The position numbers and the translations under genes are program-made. From assembly GCA_034440635.1 (NCBI GenBank), contig JAOTON010001526.1, positions 2,117,001 to 2,181,000 on the forward strand: 64,000 bases of DNA. The letters are read 5' to 3'. Origin of the DNA: Lepas anatifera (Eukaryota; Arthropoda; Thecostraca; Lepadidae). Positions within the stretch are counted from its first letter, which is position 1. Each line of letters opens with the position of its first letter. Of the stretch, positions 10,291-22,926 are shown piece after piece. A model generated the notes under the pieces. That model saw nothing but the letters and a program-made list of their open reading frames with translations. It did no database searches and was not told the origin of the DNA.

Positions 10291-11533
10291 CCCTATTTCC
10301 GTCAGGCTCCCGGCTACCCCTATTTCCGGCAGGGGGGGCAATATCGGCCCCCCTAAGATCTCGTAATCTAACCGGCCGATTTTGAAAATTCAAAGTGCCA
10401 TAGATTCCTCTGCTGCTAAACTTTATTTTGAAAAAAGAAAATTTCAAAATTTTTATTTTTTAGGAGAAGGTCGTGCAAAATATACAATTTTTGTGTATTT
10501 TTTAGATTTTCCATAACCCTTGTCTCTGTTGTACGATTTTCACAAAACTAGTTCAGATTTACAAATAATTGACCCAAAATTTTCATATACTCGAGTTACG
10601 CAAAAATTCGAAATTCAATGGCAGTTCCAGGACCAGGACTATGAGGGGAAATATATACAACCTAAAAAGTTTTTGTTACGCGGATTAGAAGCCGTCATAT
10701 ACTGCTTGGCATCTTTGACACATAAATAAATGAGAAAAAAAGTGAAAAACTCATCAAAGGCGGATGCAGTAAGGTAAAACAGTGGGGTAAAATACATACC
10801 AACAATATGCGAATGGTATGCATGAGTATATTAGTCCCTCGACTAGTTGAAATTTAATTTCTGATAATTTTTACCCTCCCATAGCAGCTCTGGGAAAGGG
10901 GGTGACATAGGCGGATCAAGGACTCGTCGTGGGGGGGTGGGGGTGATTGGAAACACATTTTCAATATACAACGATATCGAGTCGCGGCGGTGATACTGGC
11001 TGGGAATATACATTTTGAAAATGTGTAGTGACTGGACACGCCTCTGGTAATCTAGAATTGGGTTATAACTATTTTGAATTTTCATATACCCAATTGTATT
11101 CGCCCTGACACGGCTGTAAGCAGTCTTCTCACTTACTAACGTTTAGTCCTTCTTGATAACATTCCCCCCATTTTGAACTGCTGTAACCGCCCCTGATGAA
11201 TACAAATAGTGACAATTGTGAATGCACTATCATCTCACATAGAAAATGATATAATAAAACCATATAACTGGTATCAGGATCAGCAGAGACGGCTTCCTTT
11301 TACAAAAAAACCCATCGCATACGATAATACTTGGTTTGTGGATAGAACCTCCCCAAAAACCCAGCCATAGCTCCGCCCCTGGTAAATATATAATCTTGAA
11401 AATTTCAGAAAACCTACCTGTACTAGTTTCAGGAAAAGTCAGGAAGTTTCAAAGTTCTATCGCAAGCCGTTTCGGAGATATTCTCGAAAAACCTGAAGGG
11501 GGGCAATATTAGCCCCCCCTGCCGGAAATAGGG
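10291..11533. mobile_element. piggyBac-like TTAA element, non-autonomous
   Basis: It is flanked by TTAA at 10287-10290 and 11534-11537. The termini are CCCTATTTCCGTCAGG and CCTGCCGGAAATAGGG. The left end repeats itself, with a second CCCTATTTCCGGCAGG about 25 bp inside. Next to each end is a GGGGGGCAATATYRGCCCCC hairpin. CCC-starting ends with TTAA duplications are typical of piggyBac. There is no transposase; open frames inside have no recognisable domain. Inside lies a segment starting CATAGGCGGATCAAGG (10916) that resembles a further hAT MITE end. Confidence 0.8.
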
Positions 11534-11558
11534 TTAAGATGGCTGGTTGTTCGATAAC

Positions 11559-11559
<1 letters not shown>

Positions 11560-11644
<85 letters not shown>

Positions 11645-11675
11645 ATGTCTGGTGCGTCTATATATATATATATAT
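11560..11675. repeat. (TA)n microsatellite, insertion target of H2
   Basis: The run is interrupted by TCTATGTCTGGTGCGTCT. The same 18-mer recurs after the second (TA)n run at about 15087. The two runs flank H2, showing that H2 landed in this microsatellite and that the flank was duplicated or rearranged. Confidence 0.85.
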
Positions 11676-14600
11676 TAGAGGTGGGACTTTCTAGGCCCGG
11701 GGGCCCGGGACAAAAGCCCGGCCCAGGCCCGCGGGCTTTGACCGGGCCTGAAGGCCTGATTTAAGCCAATGTCAGGCTGATAACGGGCTTCACCCAGGCT
11801 CATTCCGGGCTTCAACTAAACTGGGACTTCAAGTCAATTTTCTGTAAGTTAAATAAGCCTTTTTCAGTACAGACCTAGTTTTTTCCACTGAAACACAATC
11901 TTATTCATGCACCAGCAGCTTTTGAAAATGCATTTACAATTAATTTTGAGACTTTTAGACATACATCAGGAATGTAAAGGCATGAAGCTCTAGCTTTCTA
12001 TCTGTTACTCATGCCAGGGTCAAAAGCAAGTTACTTAAACCTGAATCAATATTTAAAATCAAATATTGAATAATGCCTACAGTTGCACACATCCATGCCG
12101 TACTGTCATCTTATGAATATCCTGATTACTTTAAAATTTTCAAGTCATATATGGGTGAACAAAATATAAATTGTGATAGCATATTTGTTACTTCCATATT
12201 GTCAGTATACCATTTCAAAGGAAGTCATTTAACCAATTTGCTGCTAACATATTGATATTAGCACCTAGCCCTAGCTAGAAAATTCTTTCGAGAAGCTTTC
12301 TGCTCCAGGTAAAAAGAAAATGTTATCTATGGAGCCATTCCCATGTCCTCTACGAAAAATGGTGAAGTAAATATGTCAGGTACAAACTATCTAGTGGAAG
12401 CCCATAGTTGTCAAATTGGCCTGGTAACTCTAGCTGCAAGAACAAATGTTGATAAGTTTGACCCTTCCACAGCTTCATCTTGCTCTTTCATTTCATTTTC
12501 ATTTTCATTTTATTTACTAGATCATCAACGGGGAAGTCCCCAATTACAGATGAAGTCAGGTTGTTAAAAATATATACAAATGCATACACAGTCGTCATGA
12601 TAAGACAAAAATCAGGATTACAGAAATAAAAACTGATAAATATTACACTGTAGTACACTAAAAGATCATAGTTAACATGCATGTAAACATGAAAGAGTAA
12701 AAAAGTAAATTGATAAAGCCCTAAAAAGTGAATCACAGCGATGCCACATATACCCGAACTGACGAACGAAACGCATTAAATGAGTCGTGAAACAAATCGA
12801 TCCCCTGGCATTGTCTTAAAAAGACGTTCATAGCCGTTGGCAACCTCACAAACAAGCCCTCCTTCACAGTTCTCACCCTGGCGAACGGAACATTGCATAG
12901 GCTGCGCTGCCTTGAGAGTCGGGCGGGTACATACAGATTAAAACAGTTGAGTAAAGCTGACGAGTCTATCCTACCCCTAAAAACATTACGTAAGAACATT
13001 AAATCATACTGCATTCTTCGAGCCTTCAATGATGACATATTGAAATGGTTGAGCAGGTCATTGTACGCGAGCGATGCTGATTAATTATGGGAATGCCCGT
13101 TGAGCCAAATTAAAAATTTATGCTGAGTTCTCTCAAGCCTATTAGTGTGAGTCCCTGCAGCTCCTGCCCAGATCACACAGCCGTACTCAAGTATCGAGTG
13201 AACATTTGCGCAGAACGATGCAACCGCTGCTGGTCTTCTGAAATGGCCTCTCGGACCAGCTACTTGAAAAGACCGGATCAGCAAACCTAGTGCCCTATTT
13301 GCTTTTTTGGCAGACATATCAATGTGGTCAGCAAATGTGAGCTTGGTGTCCAAGACAACTCCTAGGTCACGAATGATTTTATTCATTGCCCAAAAGATGC
13401 AAAATCCACTCAGAAAGGGCTAGTATAAGCAAGGAAATAGCCGCAAAGAAAACATGTTTTTGATCAAAGTACTTCAAAACATAAATTAGTCAGTTGTGGG
13501 GAGATACTGGGGAGAGCAGTCAGCCTTAGAAGGAACCTTTGAAATTACACCAAAACATGAATATACTTGACACTATGTGTTGCATTTTCCTTGTGGAGAT
13601 ACTTCCCTGGCCTCTATGAAATACAACTTCTATTATAAGCTTTGAACCTGAACATAACAGCACTTCCCTCCCACCACACTGAAGGTATTATCGCAGTAGG
13701 TGGATCACATCTCGCGCTTCAAAAGGATTATATCAGAAGGTCCACTGATCAAAGGGTCTAATGTTCATAAGTTCTACCCTGTGAAAGTTAGACCTTTTGA
13801 ATAAGAAGTCCACAAACAAGTGCACAAAAAGTGGCCTATTCTCAGGAACAAAAGAAATGCACCACACTTTGTGCTTATTTTTTTAAATCTGTGAAATTTT
13901 AAAATATATTTTCAAAAGTCTTGAAATATTTTCGCTGAAATAAACTTACTATTCTGGTAAATTTTGGTGAAAAATGTTTTCATAAATGATTGCCCTAATG
14001 TAGACAAGCACGGCGCTTCAGATACCTACTAAGTGCAAGCCCGTAAAATACAACAAAGCAAACAGAAATAGTGTTCAAGCCCAAATGGTGATGTGGATGG
14101 GATTGAGTTGTTTTTTTGTGTCAGATTTACTTTTTGGTGGAGATTGGTGCAATATTTTTATTCAATGTTTGGTGCGAACCTGTGGAAAACTAGTGGTTCC
14201 TTACCAAGATAGTTCTTTATGGCTGGTGGTTTGATAATTGTATATGGCTGATGGGCCTTGTTCATGTTGGCGTGTTGACTTACGTACTTTACAGACCGGG
14301 CTGACTAAGCAGGACATTCTTTTAACTATCTTCCAAGCTGTTTAGTGACTAAACTAAAAGAAAATGTTCACATGTATCAATTCAGGGACAATGTGAAGGA
14401 TTTTTGGTTCATTCACAGTCATTCCGCCATGATATTCTGAAAAGTTTTAGCTGAAAACTTGTCACTGCTCTCTACTCTATTCATAAACATTATTGGAACT
14501 CAATTGTGAGGCTCGTACCAGCATATAATGATTTATAAAAGTGCAAAGATGGAGGAAATGTCTGACATGAGTGGACTTATTTCATCCCGATTCTTATAGC

Positions 14601-15010
14601 TGCCATGTGCATACCTCTATCTAGAATACCCTTTGTTTTTATAAGGTGATGCTGGTCATTACCTGAAGTAAGCTTGCATCATAAGCAAGCCATGTTTCAT
14701 ACAGTGTTTTTCAGTATCATTTTCTGCTGAATTATTAAGATAGCTGAGGCTACCGATGCTACATGCACCTTTTTTATATGGTTTTGGGTGAAACCCAAAT
14801 TTTTAAAGGATAAATTGGCTTAAAACATATATTTGAAACAGCTTTAAAGTAAATAAATGTTGTATATAGTTGTTAATAGTTTTCCATGATACCGGGCCTT
14901 CCCGGGCTTGATAATCCATTTCTTCCACAAACCGGGCTTGTGACGGGCTTCTAAAAGCAGCAGCCGGCCGGGCCCGGGCCCGGGCCTGCAAAATTGCCCG
15001 AAACTCCCAC

Positions 15011-15015
<5 letters not shown>
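11676..15015 (+). mobile_element. hAT-like element H2 (nested copy), 3.3 kb
   Basis: Terminal inverted repeats are TAGAGGTGGGACTTTC and GAAACTCCCACTTCTA, each followed by a GGGCCCGGGCC-type block. Flanks are ATATATAT on both sides, which fits an 8-bp duplication but is uninformative inside (TA)n. It aligns with H1 over most of its length, for example ATGTCAGGTACAAACTATCT at 12373 and 9404, and CTTCATCTTGCT before the LINE insertion. Without the LINE it is about 2.44 kb. No transposase is visible. Confidence 0.85.
12488..13386 (-). pseudogene. 3' fragment of a CR1/Jockey-like LINE (RT thumb and C-terminal domain)
   Basis: Minus-strand protein pieces include IRDLGVVLDTKLTFADHI, KANRALGLLIRSFQ, LEYGCVIWAGAA and TQHKFLIWL, then after a frameshift RRMQYDLMFLRNVFRGRIDS, FNLYVPARLSRQ and NVPFARVRTVKEGLF. 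These match the region after the reverse-transcriptase palm in the LINEs at 23.2-31.7 and 57.6-62.3 kb. The copy is 5'-truncated and ends in an AAATGAAAATG-type tail on the minus strand. Short TTCATT direct repeats flank it inside H2, where H1 has an uninterrupted TTTTCCATTGCCC. Confidence 0.85.

Positions 15016-15088
<73 letters not shown>
15016..15088. repeat. (TA)n microsatellite, right side of H2
   Basis: A pure AT run adjoining the right end of H2. It is followed by the 18-mer also found at about 11642. Confidence 0.95.
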
Positions 15089-15089
<1 letters not shown>

Positions 15090-15308
15090 ATGTCTGGTGC
15101 GTCTTGTTGGCCTGTTGGCTCACTTCGCAGTCTGGACTGACCCAAGCTGAACATGTTTTTTTCATTATCTACCAAGCTGTCTAGTGACTAAACTAAAAGA
15201 AAATGATCACAGCATGTATCAAGTGAGAGATAATGTAAAGGATATTTGGTTCATTCACAGCCATTGTGCGATGATATTCTGAAAAGTTTTAGCTGAAAAC
15301 TTGCCACT

Positions 15309-16796
<1,488 letters not shown>

Positions 16797-17328
16797 ATCC
16801 GTCAACATTATTGGATTACAGTTATGAGACTCTTGCCAGCACATCATGATTTATAAAAGTGCAATGATGGAGGAAATGTCTGATTTGAGAGGACTTTTTT
16901 CATCCCAATTCTTAAAGCTTCCATGTGAATACCTATCTTTCTAAAATAGCCAGTGTTTTTATAAGGTGATTCTGGTCATTACCTTAATTCAGCTTGCATC
17001 ATAGGCAAGCCATGTTTCATACTGTGCCTTTTGCAGCACAATTATTTGCAGTCTTATGAGGATAGCTGAGGCGACTGATGCTGCTTACACCTTTCGGATA
17101 TAGGTTTGGCTGCAACCAAACTTTTCCAGGATTAATTGGCTTAAAACATGTATTTGAAATAGCTTTAAACTGAATGAATGTTGCATATTATTTACGGCTT
17201 TGTCACGATATCGGGTCTGCCCGGGCTTAATAAGCCATTTCTTCCACAACCGGGGCTTGTACCTAGCTTCTAAAATCAGCAGCAGGCCAGGCCCCAGTCT
17301 GCAAAATCGCCTGAAAGCCCCACTCCTA

Positions 17329-17373
17329 GTTCAAACTCTTTCTCCGGGCTGCTTAGCAAGACCATATCCTCAG
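17329..17373 (+). pseudogene. Continuation of the uncharacterised family after hAT H1
   Basis: After the duplicated octamer GTTCAAAC the sequence encodes SFSGLLSKTISSE then a stop. Joined to the TTGPN that ends at 8711 this gives the TTGPxxFSGxxxK motif that I recall from the family. The register is preserved across the 8.6-kb insertion, which independently confirms the H1 boundaries. Confidence 0.65.
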
Positions 17374-17407
17374 AGTAAACATTTGGTTACAACATTACAA
17401 CACTCTA

Positions 17408-17600
17408 GGTGGCCGGGTGGCCTAGTGGCTTCGTTCCCATCTTCAGATCAGATAGCATGGATTAAAGTGGCTTTAATCACACACGGCGGGAAACTGTCCT
17501 CCGTGTCCGATCCTCAAACACCGCAATCACAAGTGATGGGGCAAGGGTGACTGTTGGGAGTGGTCCTTATAAAATAAACACATAAATAAAAAACAAAACA
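17408..17600 (+). repeat. Probable tRNA-headed SINE
   Basis: The head GTGGCCGGGTGGCCTAGTGG fits a pol III A box (TGGCCTAGTGG). GTGTCCGATCC about 90 bp on is a weak B-box candidate. The segment ends with AAAATAAACACATAAATAAA and A-rich sequence. Only this copy is seen in the window, so the boundaries are approximate. Confidence 0.45.
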
Positions 17601-17672
17601 AAAACCAATTCGGTGCTCTGGCATTCCGGAAGTCCCGAGCGAAGCTGTAGAAGGCATGTCACGAAACTTTAA

Positions 17673-18584
17673 CCCGCGCACTGCAGGGAGGCTTCGGAGG
17701 CCCCCTCCACCTGTTTCTCCGAGGTGGCCGGAGAACCGCTCGTAGCCAAAAAACGATACTTGGGAATATTTACCAGAATTTAATAGCCCGTGGATTGGCG
17801 AAGAAATTGTGAAAATCGGTCGCATTTTTTTCACTTATAGACTTTCAAAGTCAGACCTGCATTTTGAGATCGCCGTGATCGCGCGGTCGGACCAGTTCAC
17901 TTGCGTTGGAGCCGAGTGGTTCCGTCATAACGCCATATAACCGGGATGATATGTCAAGGTCACCTTGCATGAAGGTTAAGGTCAAGTTCAAAGGTCACAG
18001 GTCAAGGTCATATCTGCACTTTCAAGGTCACTGACCCCAGTGCTCCCGATCAAATGGCGTTACCCGGTCTGACGTATATTATGCTATGACGTCATAGTTA
18101 AGGTACCTAAATGTAAATTTCAAGGCCAAAGGCCATTACAAAAGGTAAGTCCTCGATTCCCGCCAAACAGTGGCTATAGTGCTAGATATAGTGTACATTA
18201 TAGGTATTATACCATATTGTGACTTCCTAGGTGAATGACCTCGAATGACCTTGACCTCAAAATTGAAGGAAATATTTTTGTAAACTTCCCTCTATAACCT
18301 TGGTCCGTCTTTAGCTTATTCTCCTCTTTTTCCGCATAATCACGGCATTTCCCAATAGCTCCCCAGCATGACCAATATTTGACCTTAATGGCCTCGTTTG
18401 ACCTTGAAGATATTGCCCTAGGCCAATGAAAATTGTTCATAATGTAAATCGCTACGTAGATGTACGATGAAGATGCTGTATGATGTATAATGTAGATCGC
18501 CCTCCCACCCCCCCCAACTGGAGTTTTTCTACACCTCTTAGTGTCCGAAATCTTAGGGGGGCTATCAGCCCCCTCCAGTACGCG
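17673..18584 (+). mobile_element. TTAA element family B, copy 1 (carries TCAAGGTCA motifs)
   Basis: The left flank TTAA (17669-17672) is followed by CCCGCGCACTGCAGGGAGG. The right end CCCCCTCCAGTACGCG is followed by TTAG, a likely mutated TTAA. Each end carries a GC-rich hairpin (GGGAGGCTTCGGAGGCCCCC near 17687; GGGGGGCTATCAGCCCCC near 18557). CGAAATCTTAGGGGGG matches the left subterminus of copy 2 at 58413. The interior has TCAAGGTCA at 17954, 18002 and 18022 plus other AGGTCA half-sites. It is non-coding. The left 330 bp match 63681-64000 closely, including GAGAACCGCTCGTAGCC and GTCAGACCTGCATTTTGAGA. Confidence 0.7.
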
Positions 18585-18659
18585 TTAGTGCCAGACCCCT
18601 CTTCAGTGCAAGTGCTAAGCCCATGGCAAGCTGTGCACAGCCAGTGCACAGCTCTGAAC

Positions 18660-19257
18660 GGTGTGCCACCCACGGCCTCCCGTCAGAGCTGGTTGCTGCG
18701 ACACTAATTCACCGTTGACAAACCAGGTGACACACTTGTCCGATTGGTGACCTACACTGTCTGTGTATACGGTCCGACCATCCTCGACGTAACCTCCTCT
18801 CTGATACTGTTAACGCGGCACCTAACCCCTCCAAAGAGATAAGAAGAAGACAGCAGCTCTGCTGCACGAAGGACCTGGTTAACGTGCAAAAGAGCATAGC
18901 ACGAAATAGGTTTAGGACGTACTCGGAAAGCATCATCCTCGGAATGTTTGGAGACTAAGACAGAGTTATCCGGGAACGAGCTCTGGCTCAGATTCCACGC
19001 AAACATCGCAGGTAAGAGAGTTCAAAGTGTCACAACTTGACTTCTCCGCAAAGGCCTTCTATGAACTGTCGGATATAGGGGGTGAACAGTCTTCTGAGCC
19101 GCCGCGCGTCATGCGCATGACCGAGGCAGAGCTTGATAATCTCATCCAAGAGCCTCTCATTTGTGGAATCCCGTTTCATACACATTCTACAGAGAGATTC
19201 GTGAAGCTGACCTTGGAGACTGCAGCACAGATGGTCGGCAACAAACGCTAGGACAGA
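18660..19257 (+). pseudogene. C-terminal part of the uncharacterised family, decayed
   Basis: Stretches in order across three frames: TLVRLVTYTVCVYGPTILDV (about 18735-18795), RNRFRTYSESIILGMFGD (about 18902-18955), DRVIRERALAQIPRKHRR (about 18958-19011), then an open frame 19027-19251 with LDFSAKAFYELSDIGG, SEPPRVMRM and FHTHSTERFVKLTLETAAQM. From memory, family members have in the same order a LVxYIxxVYxPMWF-like motif, an ENLLLAM segment, an IRExxLxRI motif, a phenylalanine-rich PxINFxA segment and CHTQAVERxVKLVTEA near the C terminus. Stops and frameshifts make this copy dead. The coding pieces are contiguous without introns. Confidence 0.6.
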
Positions 19258-19267
19258 GCCGCTTTAA

Positions 19268-19689
19268 AGGGAATGTGATAGTTGGCACCTTCATCACGTG
19301 ATTTTAACTGAGATAGCTAAGTTGTAAAGTATGCCGGAAAACCAGGTACTCAATATATAATTTGTCTTGAAACTCAGAAGTATCCGTGGAGAAAATCCAA
19401 ACACTTACCTAAAATGTACCCCAAAGGTACCCCAGCCAGGCGGCCACAGTTGTCAGCTGTTGGTGTGACGACATGGCTGACGCCACGGTAAGTAATCAGC
19501 CAATTGAAGCCCCCGAAGCCCATTGAATATGGTAGTAGATCATGACGTCATCCACAGGCAGAGGTGTATTTTTCAACCTAGAGGAGCATTTTAGAAGTAA
19601 AAAATTAAGCTTATTGGGCATTTTTTTAGAGAAATCATCGACATTTCAATAATTTCTCAGCTAAAAATGGCCAAGGTGCCCATTCCCTT
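19268..19689 (-). mobile_element. TTAA MITE family A, copy 1 (diverged)
   Basis: It is flanked by TTAA at 19264-19267 and 19690-19693. Ends are AGGGAATGTGATAG and GGTGCCCATTCCCTT. GTTGGCACCTTCATCACGTG and AACTGAGATAGCTAAGTTGT match, in inverted orientation, the right half of copies at 36358 and 59444. It is non-coding. AGGGA-type ends on TTAA fit Kolobok-like or piggyBac-like elements. Confidence 0.85.
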
Positions 19690-19693
19690 TTAA

Positions 19694-19914
19694 TAAAAGT
19701 CCAAGGACCCAACCCGGTCAAGTCACCAGGCCCTGGAGCAGACCGACAGAGTGAATGTCGTCAGGCTGCCATGATATGGGTGTTATTAATTATCTCTTCC
19801 GTGATAAGTTGGCATCAGGGTATAAAAAGAAATTATACCAATTCCTAATTGTGCTTCCCTGGAATCTGTGATCATATGTTTTAAACGGATTTAAATGGCC
19901 TTTCTCACAATTAA
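19694..19914. other. Unannotated stretch
   Basis: No feature was recognised between the TTAA MITE and the right inverted-repeat arm. Confidence 0.4.
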
Positions 19915-20254
19915 AGCGACCACACGCAGAAAATATGGGATCTCGGGAGTTACAAAGCCTTTGGCATCTATTGCGTTGCGATCACCTCAAAATTTATCCT
20001 TTATTTTTTCTTCTATGTTTTCTTTTTTGAGCGGCTACAGCTCCTTTTGGTAAGAGTAAACAGGATTCATAAAAATCACTCTATAAAGTATTTTAGGAAG
20101 CAAACTTGGGCAAAACCCTAGTTTTCTTAATATTTTTTTTTTGGGAGGGTCAGGATCTTGTAAACTCAAAACTTTGACAAATGAATGCTTCCATGTTGTA
20201 AAGCTCGCCAAGACGTATTGTATGAACCCCGTGGAGCCAGGATCGATAAAAAGT
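19915..20254 (-). repeat. Right arm of the inverted repeat pair (partner at 7215-7565)
   Basis: Read on the minus strand it gives TTTTTATCGATCCTGGCTCC, then GTCTTGGCGAGCTTTACAAC, then CCCATATTTTCTGCGTGTGG. These are the same landmarks in the same order as the left arm. Sequence outside the arms does not match. Confidence 0.6.
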
Positions 20255-20783
20255 TTCAAACAGTGGTCAAGCTACTGTGCATAGTTTCGCCTTCTACCAA
20301 TTTTTTTGAAAATATCAAACACACAAATATTTGAATCATTTAATGTTTTATTACTTCAACAACATAAATGTCAATTGATCAAGAATATCATCGAAGAATA
20401 CAACACCAATAAAGTTGCCTAAACTATTTTCCCTGAAAATTTTTGCTTAAAGGCATATAATGAACAACTTTCTGTACCTAGGGAGCTGTATGACCAGGCA
20501 GGTTGCGTGCCCCTATGCCTACATAGTCAATTCCCCTACCTGCCGCGCCAGGTGTGGCGTTCCCGGAACACAATCTGGCTACCAGTTCCATCCCTGGGCT
20601 GATTTGGGGAATGGCCAAATCTAAGGAGACTCGTCAACAGTTTGGAGAAAGGTTTGCACTTTTAAACCTCTGTAAGGCTTTACTATTCACTGTCCGCTCG
20701 AGAGACGCCACGCGATCTTACTCTCAGGCATGCCACGCAGACGGCTATGAATGTTTCCTGTTCCACTCCGACCCCGGACTATA
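20255..20783. other. Unannotated stretch
   Basis: The 76-codon plus-strand frame at 20554-20784 has no recognisable domain. Nothing else is supported. Confidence 0.4.
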
Positions 20784-21060
20784 GCACTGAGAGAAATTTG
20801 TATTCCTATGTGCTCTATCTAATCCGGAATCGAGCATAAAATGATGCAATGAAACCTTATTCAAGGAACATTTGAGCGTGCTTGCTCTCATTAGATCCTC
20901 TTCCCAGCATAATTCCAGCACACACTGAGAAAACTTTTTATTCCTATGTGCTCTATCTAATCAGGAATCACGGTATGCTCGACCATAAAATGATGCTATG
21001 AAACCATATTCAAGGAACATTTGAGCATGCCTGCTCTCATTAGATCCTCTTCCCAGCATA
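20784..21060. repeat. ~149-bp tandem duplication, with a third partial unit after the SINE
   Basis: Units begin CACTGAGAGAAATTTGTATT at 20784 and CACTGAGAAAACTTTTTATT at 20933. They share TTCCTATGTGCTCTATCTAA and CTCATTAGATCCTCTTCCCA. The start of a third unit (CTTTCCAGCATAATTACAGC) follows the SINE at 21247. Confidence 0.9.
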
Positions 21061-21246
21061 TAAATAATTAAATTTTTGGGGCTTATCGACACACCAACTG
21101 CCAGGGTCATACGGCGTCGCCAACTCTTTCCCTGTTGGAAGTGTTTCTCCGGAGCCAGCTTGCTCCTTGTTCAGGGAAGCCGCCGGGCCTTGAACCCGGG
21201 TCGGCTGAATGGAAGCCAGCTACGCTGACCACTCCACTACCGCCCC
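21061..21246 (-). mobile_element. tRNA-derived SINE, copy 1
   Basis: On the minus strand the head is GGGGCGGTAGTGGAGTGGTC followed by AGCG, an A box. GGGTTCAAGGCCC (complement of 21185-21197) is a good B box. The body is shared with 51643-51825, and the tail ends GATAAGCCCCAAAAATTTAA. CTCTTCCCAGCATA (21047-21060) and TTCTTTCCAGCATA (21247-21260) form an imperfect target-site duplication. The SINE has landed at the end of a tandem unit. Confidence 0.85.
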
Positions 21247-21492
21247 TTCTTTCCAGCATAATTACAGCGCAGGAAGTGTTTATGTAGGCCTTGACAGCTT
21301 AAAACCATTCTCGGCTTCTAAACATAGTGGGAAGAAGCTTAATATGATGTCAATATGGTGTTGCAAGTGGGATTTGTTTTATACCACAAAACATCATTTT
21401 ACCATAGGTGCTCGACCTATTCTAGCCGCGATATTCCAAGAGCTACTAATATCATCTTCAAAGTTTCATATTATACTAGGAATTAATATATT

Positions 21493-22190
21493 GTGTCACC
21501 AGAAATAACCAGGAATATGGGAGCTTTAGCTGCAGAATCATTCCAATCCCCAGTGTATTCTGATCCCATGTCAAAGCGTATCCGGAGATTGCATGCGCGT
21601 GCCCGACCCACGATTGAGAAAACTTACTCGCCGTTTCGCGCCATCTTCAGTATTCCTGTCATTGCACGCAGAGCTGGCCACAAAGCTCTGGCGTCGTGAT
21701 CCGAGCGAAATTTGAGAGCATTAGCTGACCCTTTTCACTTTATGTTGGCGCGTGCTTCTACATCGATCCAACTCAGGTTTTGACCTGAGGAGCTTGAAGA
21801 AGTCACGCTGCCTTTGGCATGGTGTGCGAGAGAAGCCACATCGACAGACCTAGCGGTGATAACGGATCAAGAGGAGAAGCTTAAGCTGAGTCTGATGACC
21901 GACAGACTCCTCTGACAGCTAGTGAAAGTGAAGAAGCATACTGGGGCTGCAACGGTTCAGGCATTCATTGAACTGGTGGCCAAAACCTGGAGTCCATGTG
22001 AGTCAGCTAGAGGACGACAACATGCACTGAAGTCCCAAGTTTGACCGCGCAGAACAGCCCTTGCTATGCAAAGTTGATGAAGCAGTGAGAAGGATCTGTT
22101 ACTGTTGGATACAGTCACCCACGTGTCCTAAAGATCGTTTTCAGCTCACTTTGAGCACAGATTAGACGCGCTTAACAAAGATTGGAAGTA
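21493..22190 (+). pseudogene. Decayed coding region of unknown identity
   Basis: One reading frame stays protein-like for about 700 bp despite several stops. It starts SKRIRRLHARARPTIEKTY, continues AIFSIPVIARRAGHKALAS, then TDLAVITDQEEKLKLSLMTD and HTGAATVQAFIELVAKTWSP, and ends near HFEHRLDALNKDW. I do not recognise the family. Composition and frame continuity, not homology, are the evidence, so chance remains possible. Confidence 0.3.
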
Positions 22191-22690
22191 TTTTCACAGG
22201 AGCCTCTGAACGCACGTCTATCGCTAAACAGAAGTAAGTCTCGTTCTGTACAATATCGTGTACAGAATGAGACTTTCCCAGTCATGACGGGATACTTTGA
22301 AGCAAACATAGGGGAGACTGGGGTCAATTGCAACAAATTCCCCATTTCTGGTTCTGGAGAAATAGTGCTTTAAGTTAGAGCACTTATAATTATATTTTCA
22401 TAAACTTTGAAAATTTTGCAATGTTACAGACGGAGAAAGATTTCAAAATGAAAAAATTAGGGGCCAAAATTTCACTTCTGAACATTTATTTCAGCTGTTA
22501 CAATTGACCCCACGGGAGGGGCAATTGTAACAGCACCGGGGGTCAATTGTACCATGTTAAAGCCGTATGAATTTCGACGATTTATTTGTACCATTCCAAT
22601 GCGAACACTTCTGCATTTGTGGCCTTCACTTCAGCTTCATGGACCGTCTCCAGTCGAGTCCCGCGTTCGGTGGTGCATGGTCGAAAACGG

Positions 22691-22926
22691 CATAGGCGGA
22701 TCCAGGATTTCCGGTCGGGAGGGGGGGCGCTATCCGGTCAGTGGGGGGTGACTTTTGACCGGCAAAACCTATCAGATGGGCGCAAAATTCTATCGGTGGG
22801 CGCTGATTTTCGAATCCTGGGGGGGGTGGGAAGCGACCTTTCAGGGGGGCGCCATCGACCTTTCAGGGGGCGTCGAGGTTCGATCGGGGGGGCAGGTGTC
22901 TCCTTGCCCCCTGGATCCCGCCTGTG
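22691..22926. mobile_element. hAT-type MITE with CAYAGGCGG ends
   Basis: Ends are CATAGGCGGATCCAGG and CCTGGATCCCGCCTGTG. Flanking octamers GAAAACGG (22683-22690) and GAAAACGA (22927-22934) match at 7 of 8. The interior is G-rich and non-coding. Open frames on both strands here are compositional. Confidence 0.85.

Noticed and set aside
21185..21246. Genuine tRNA gene on the minus strand
   Set aside because: A and B boxes are present, but it is the head of a SINE that recurs at 51643 with the same body and tail; no complete cloverleaf was found.
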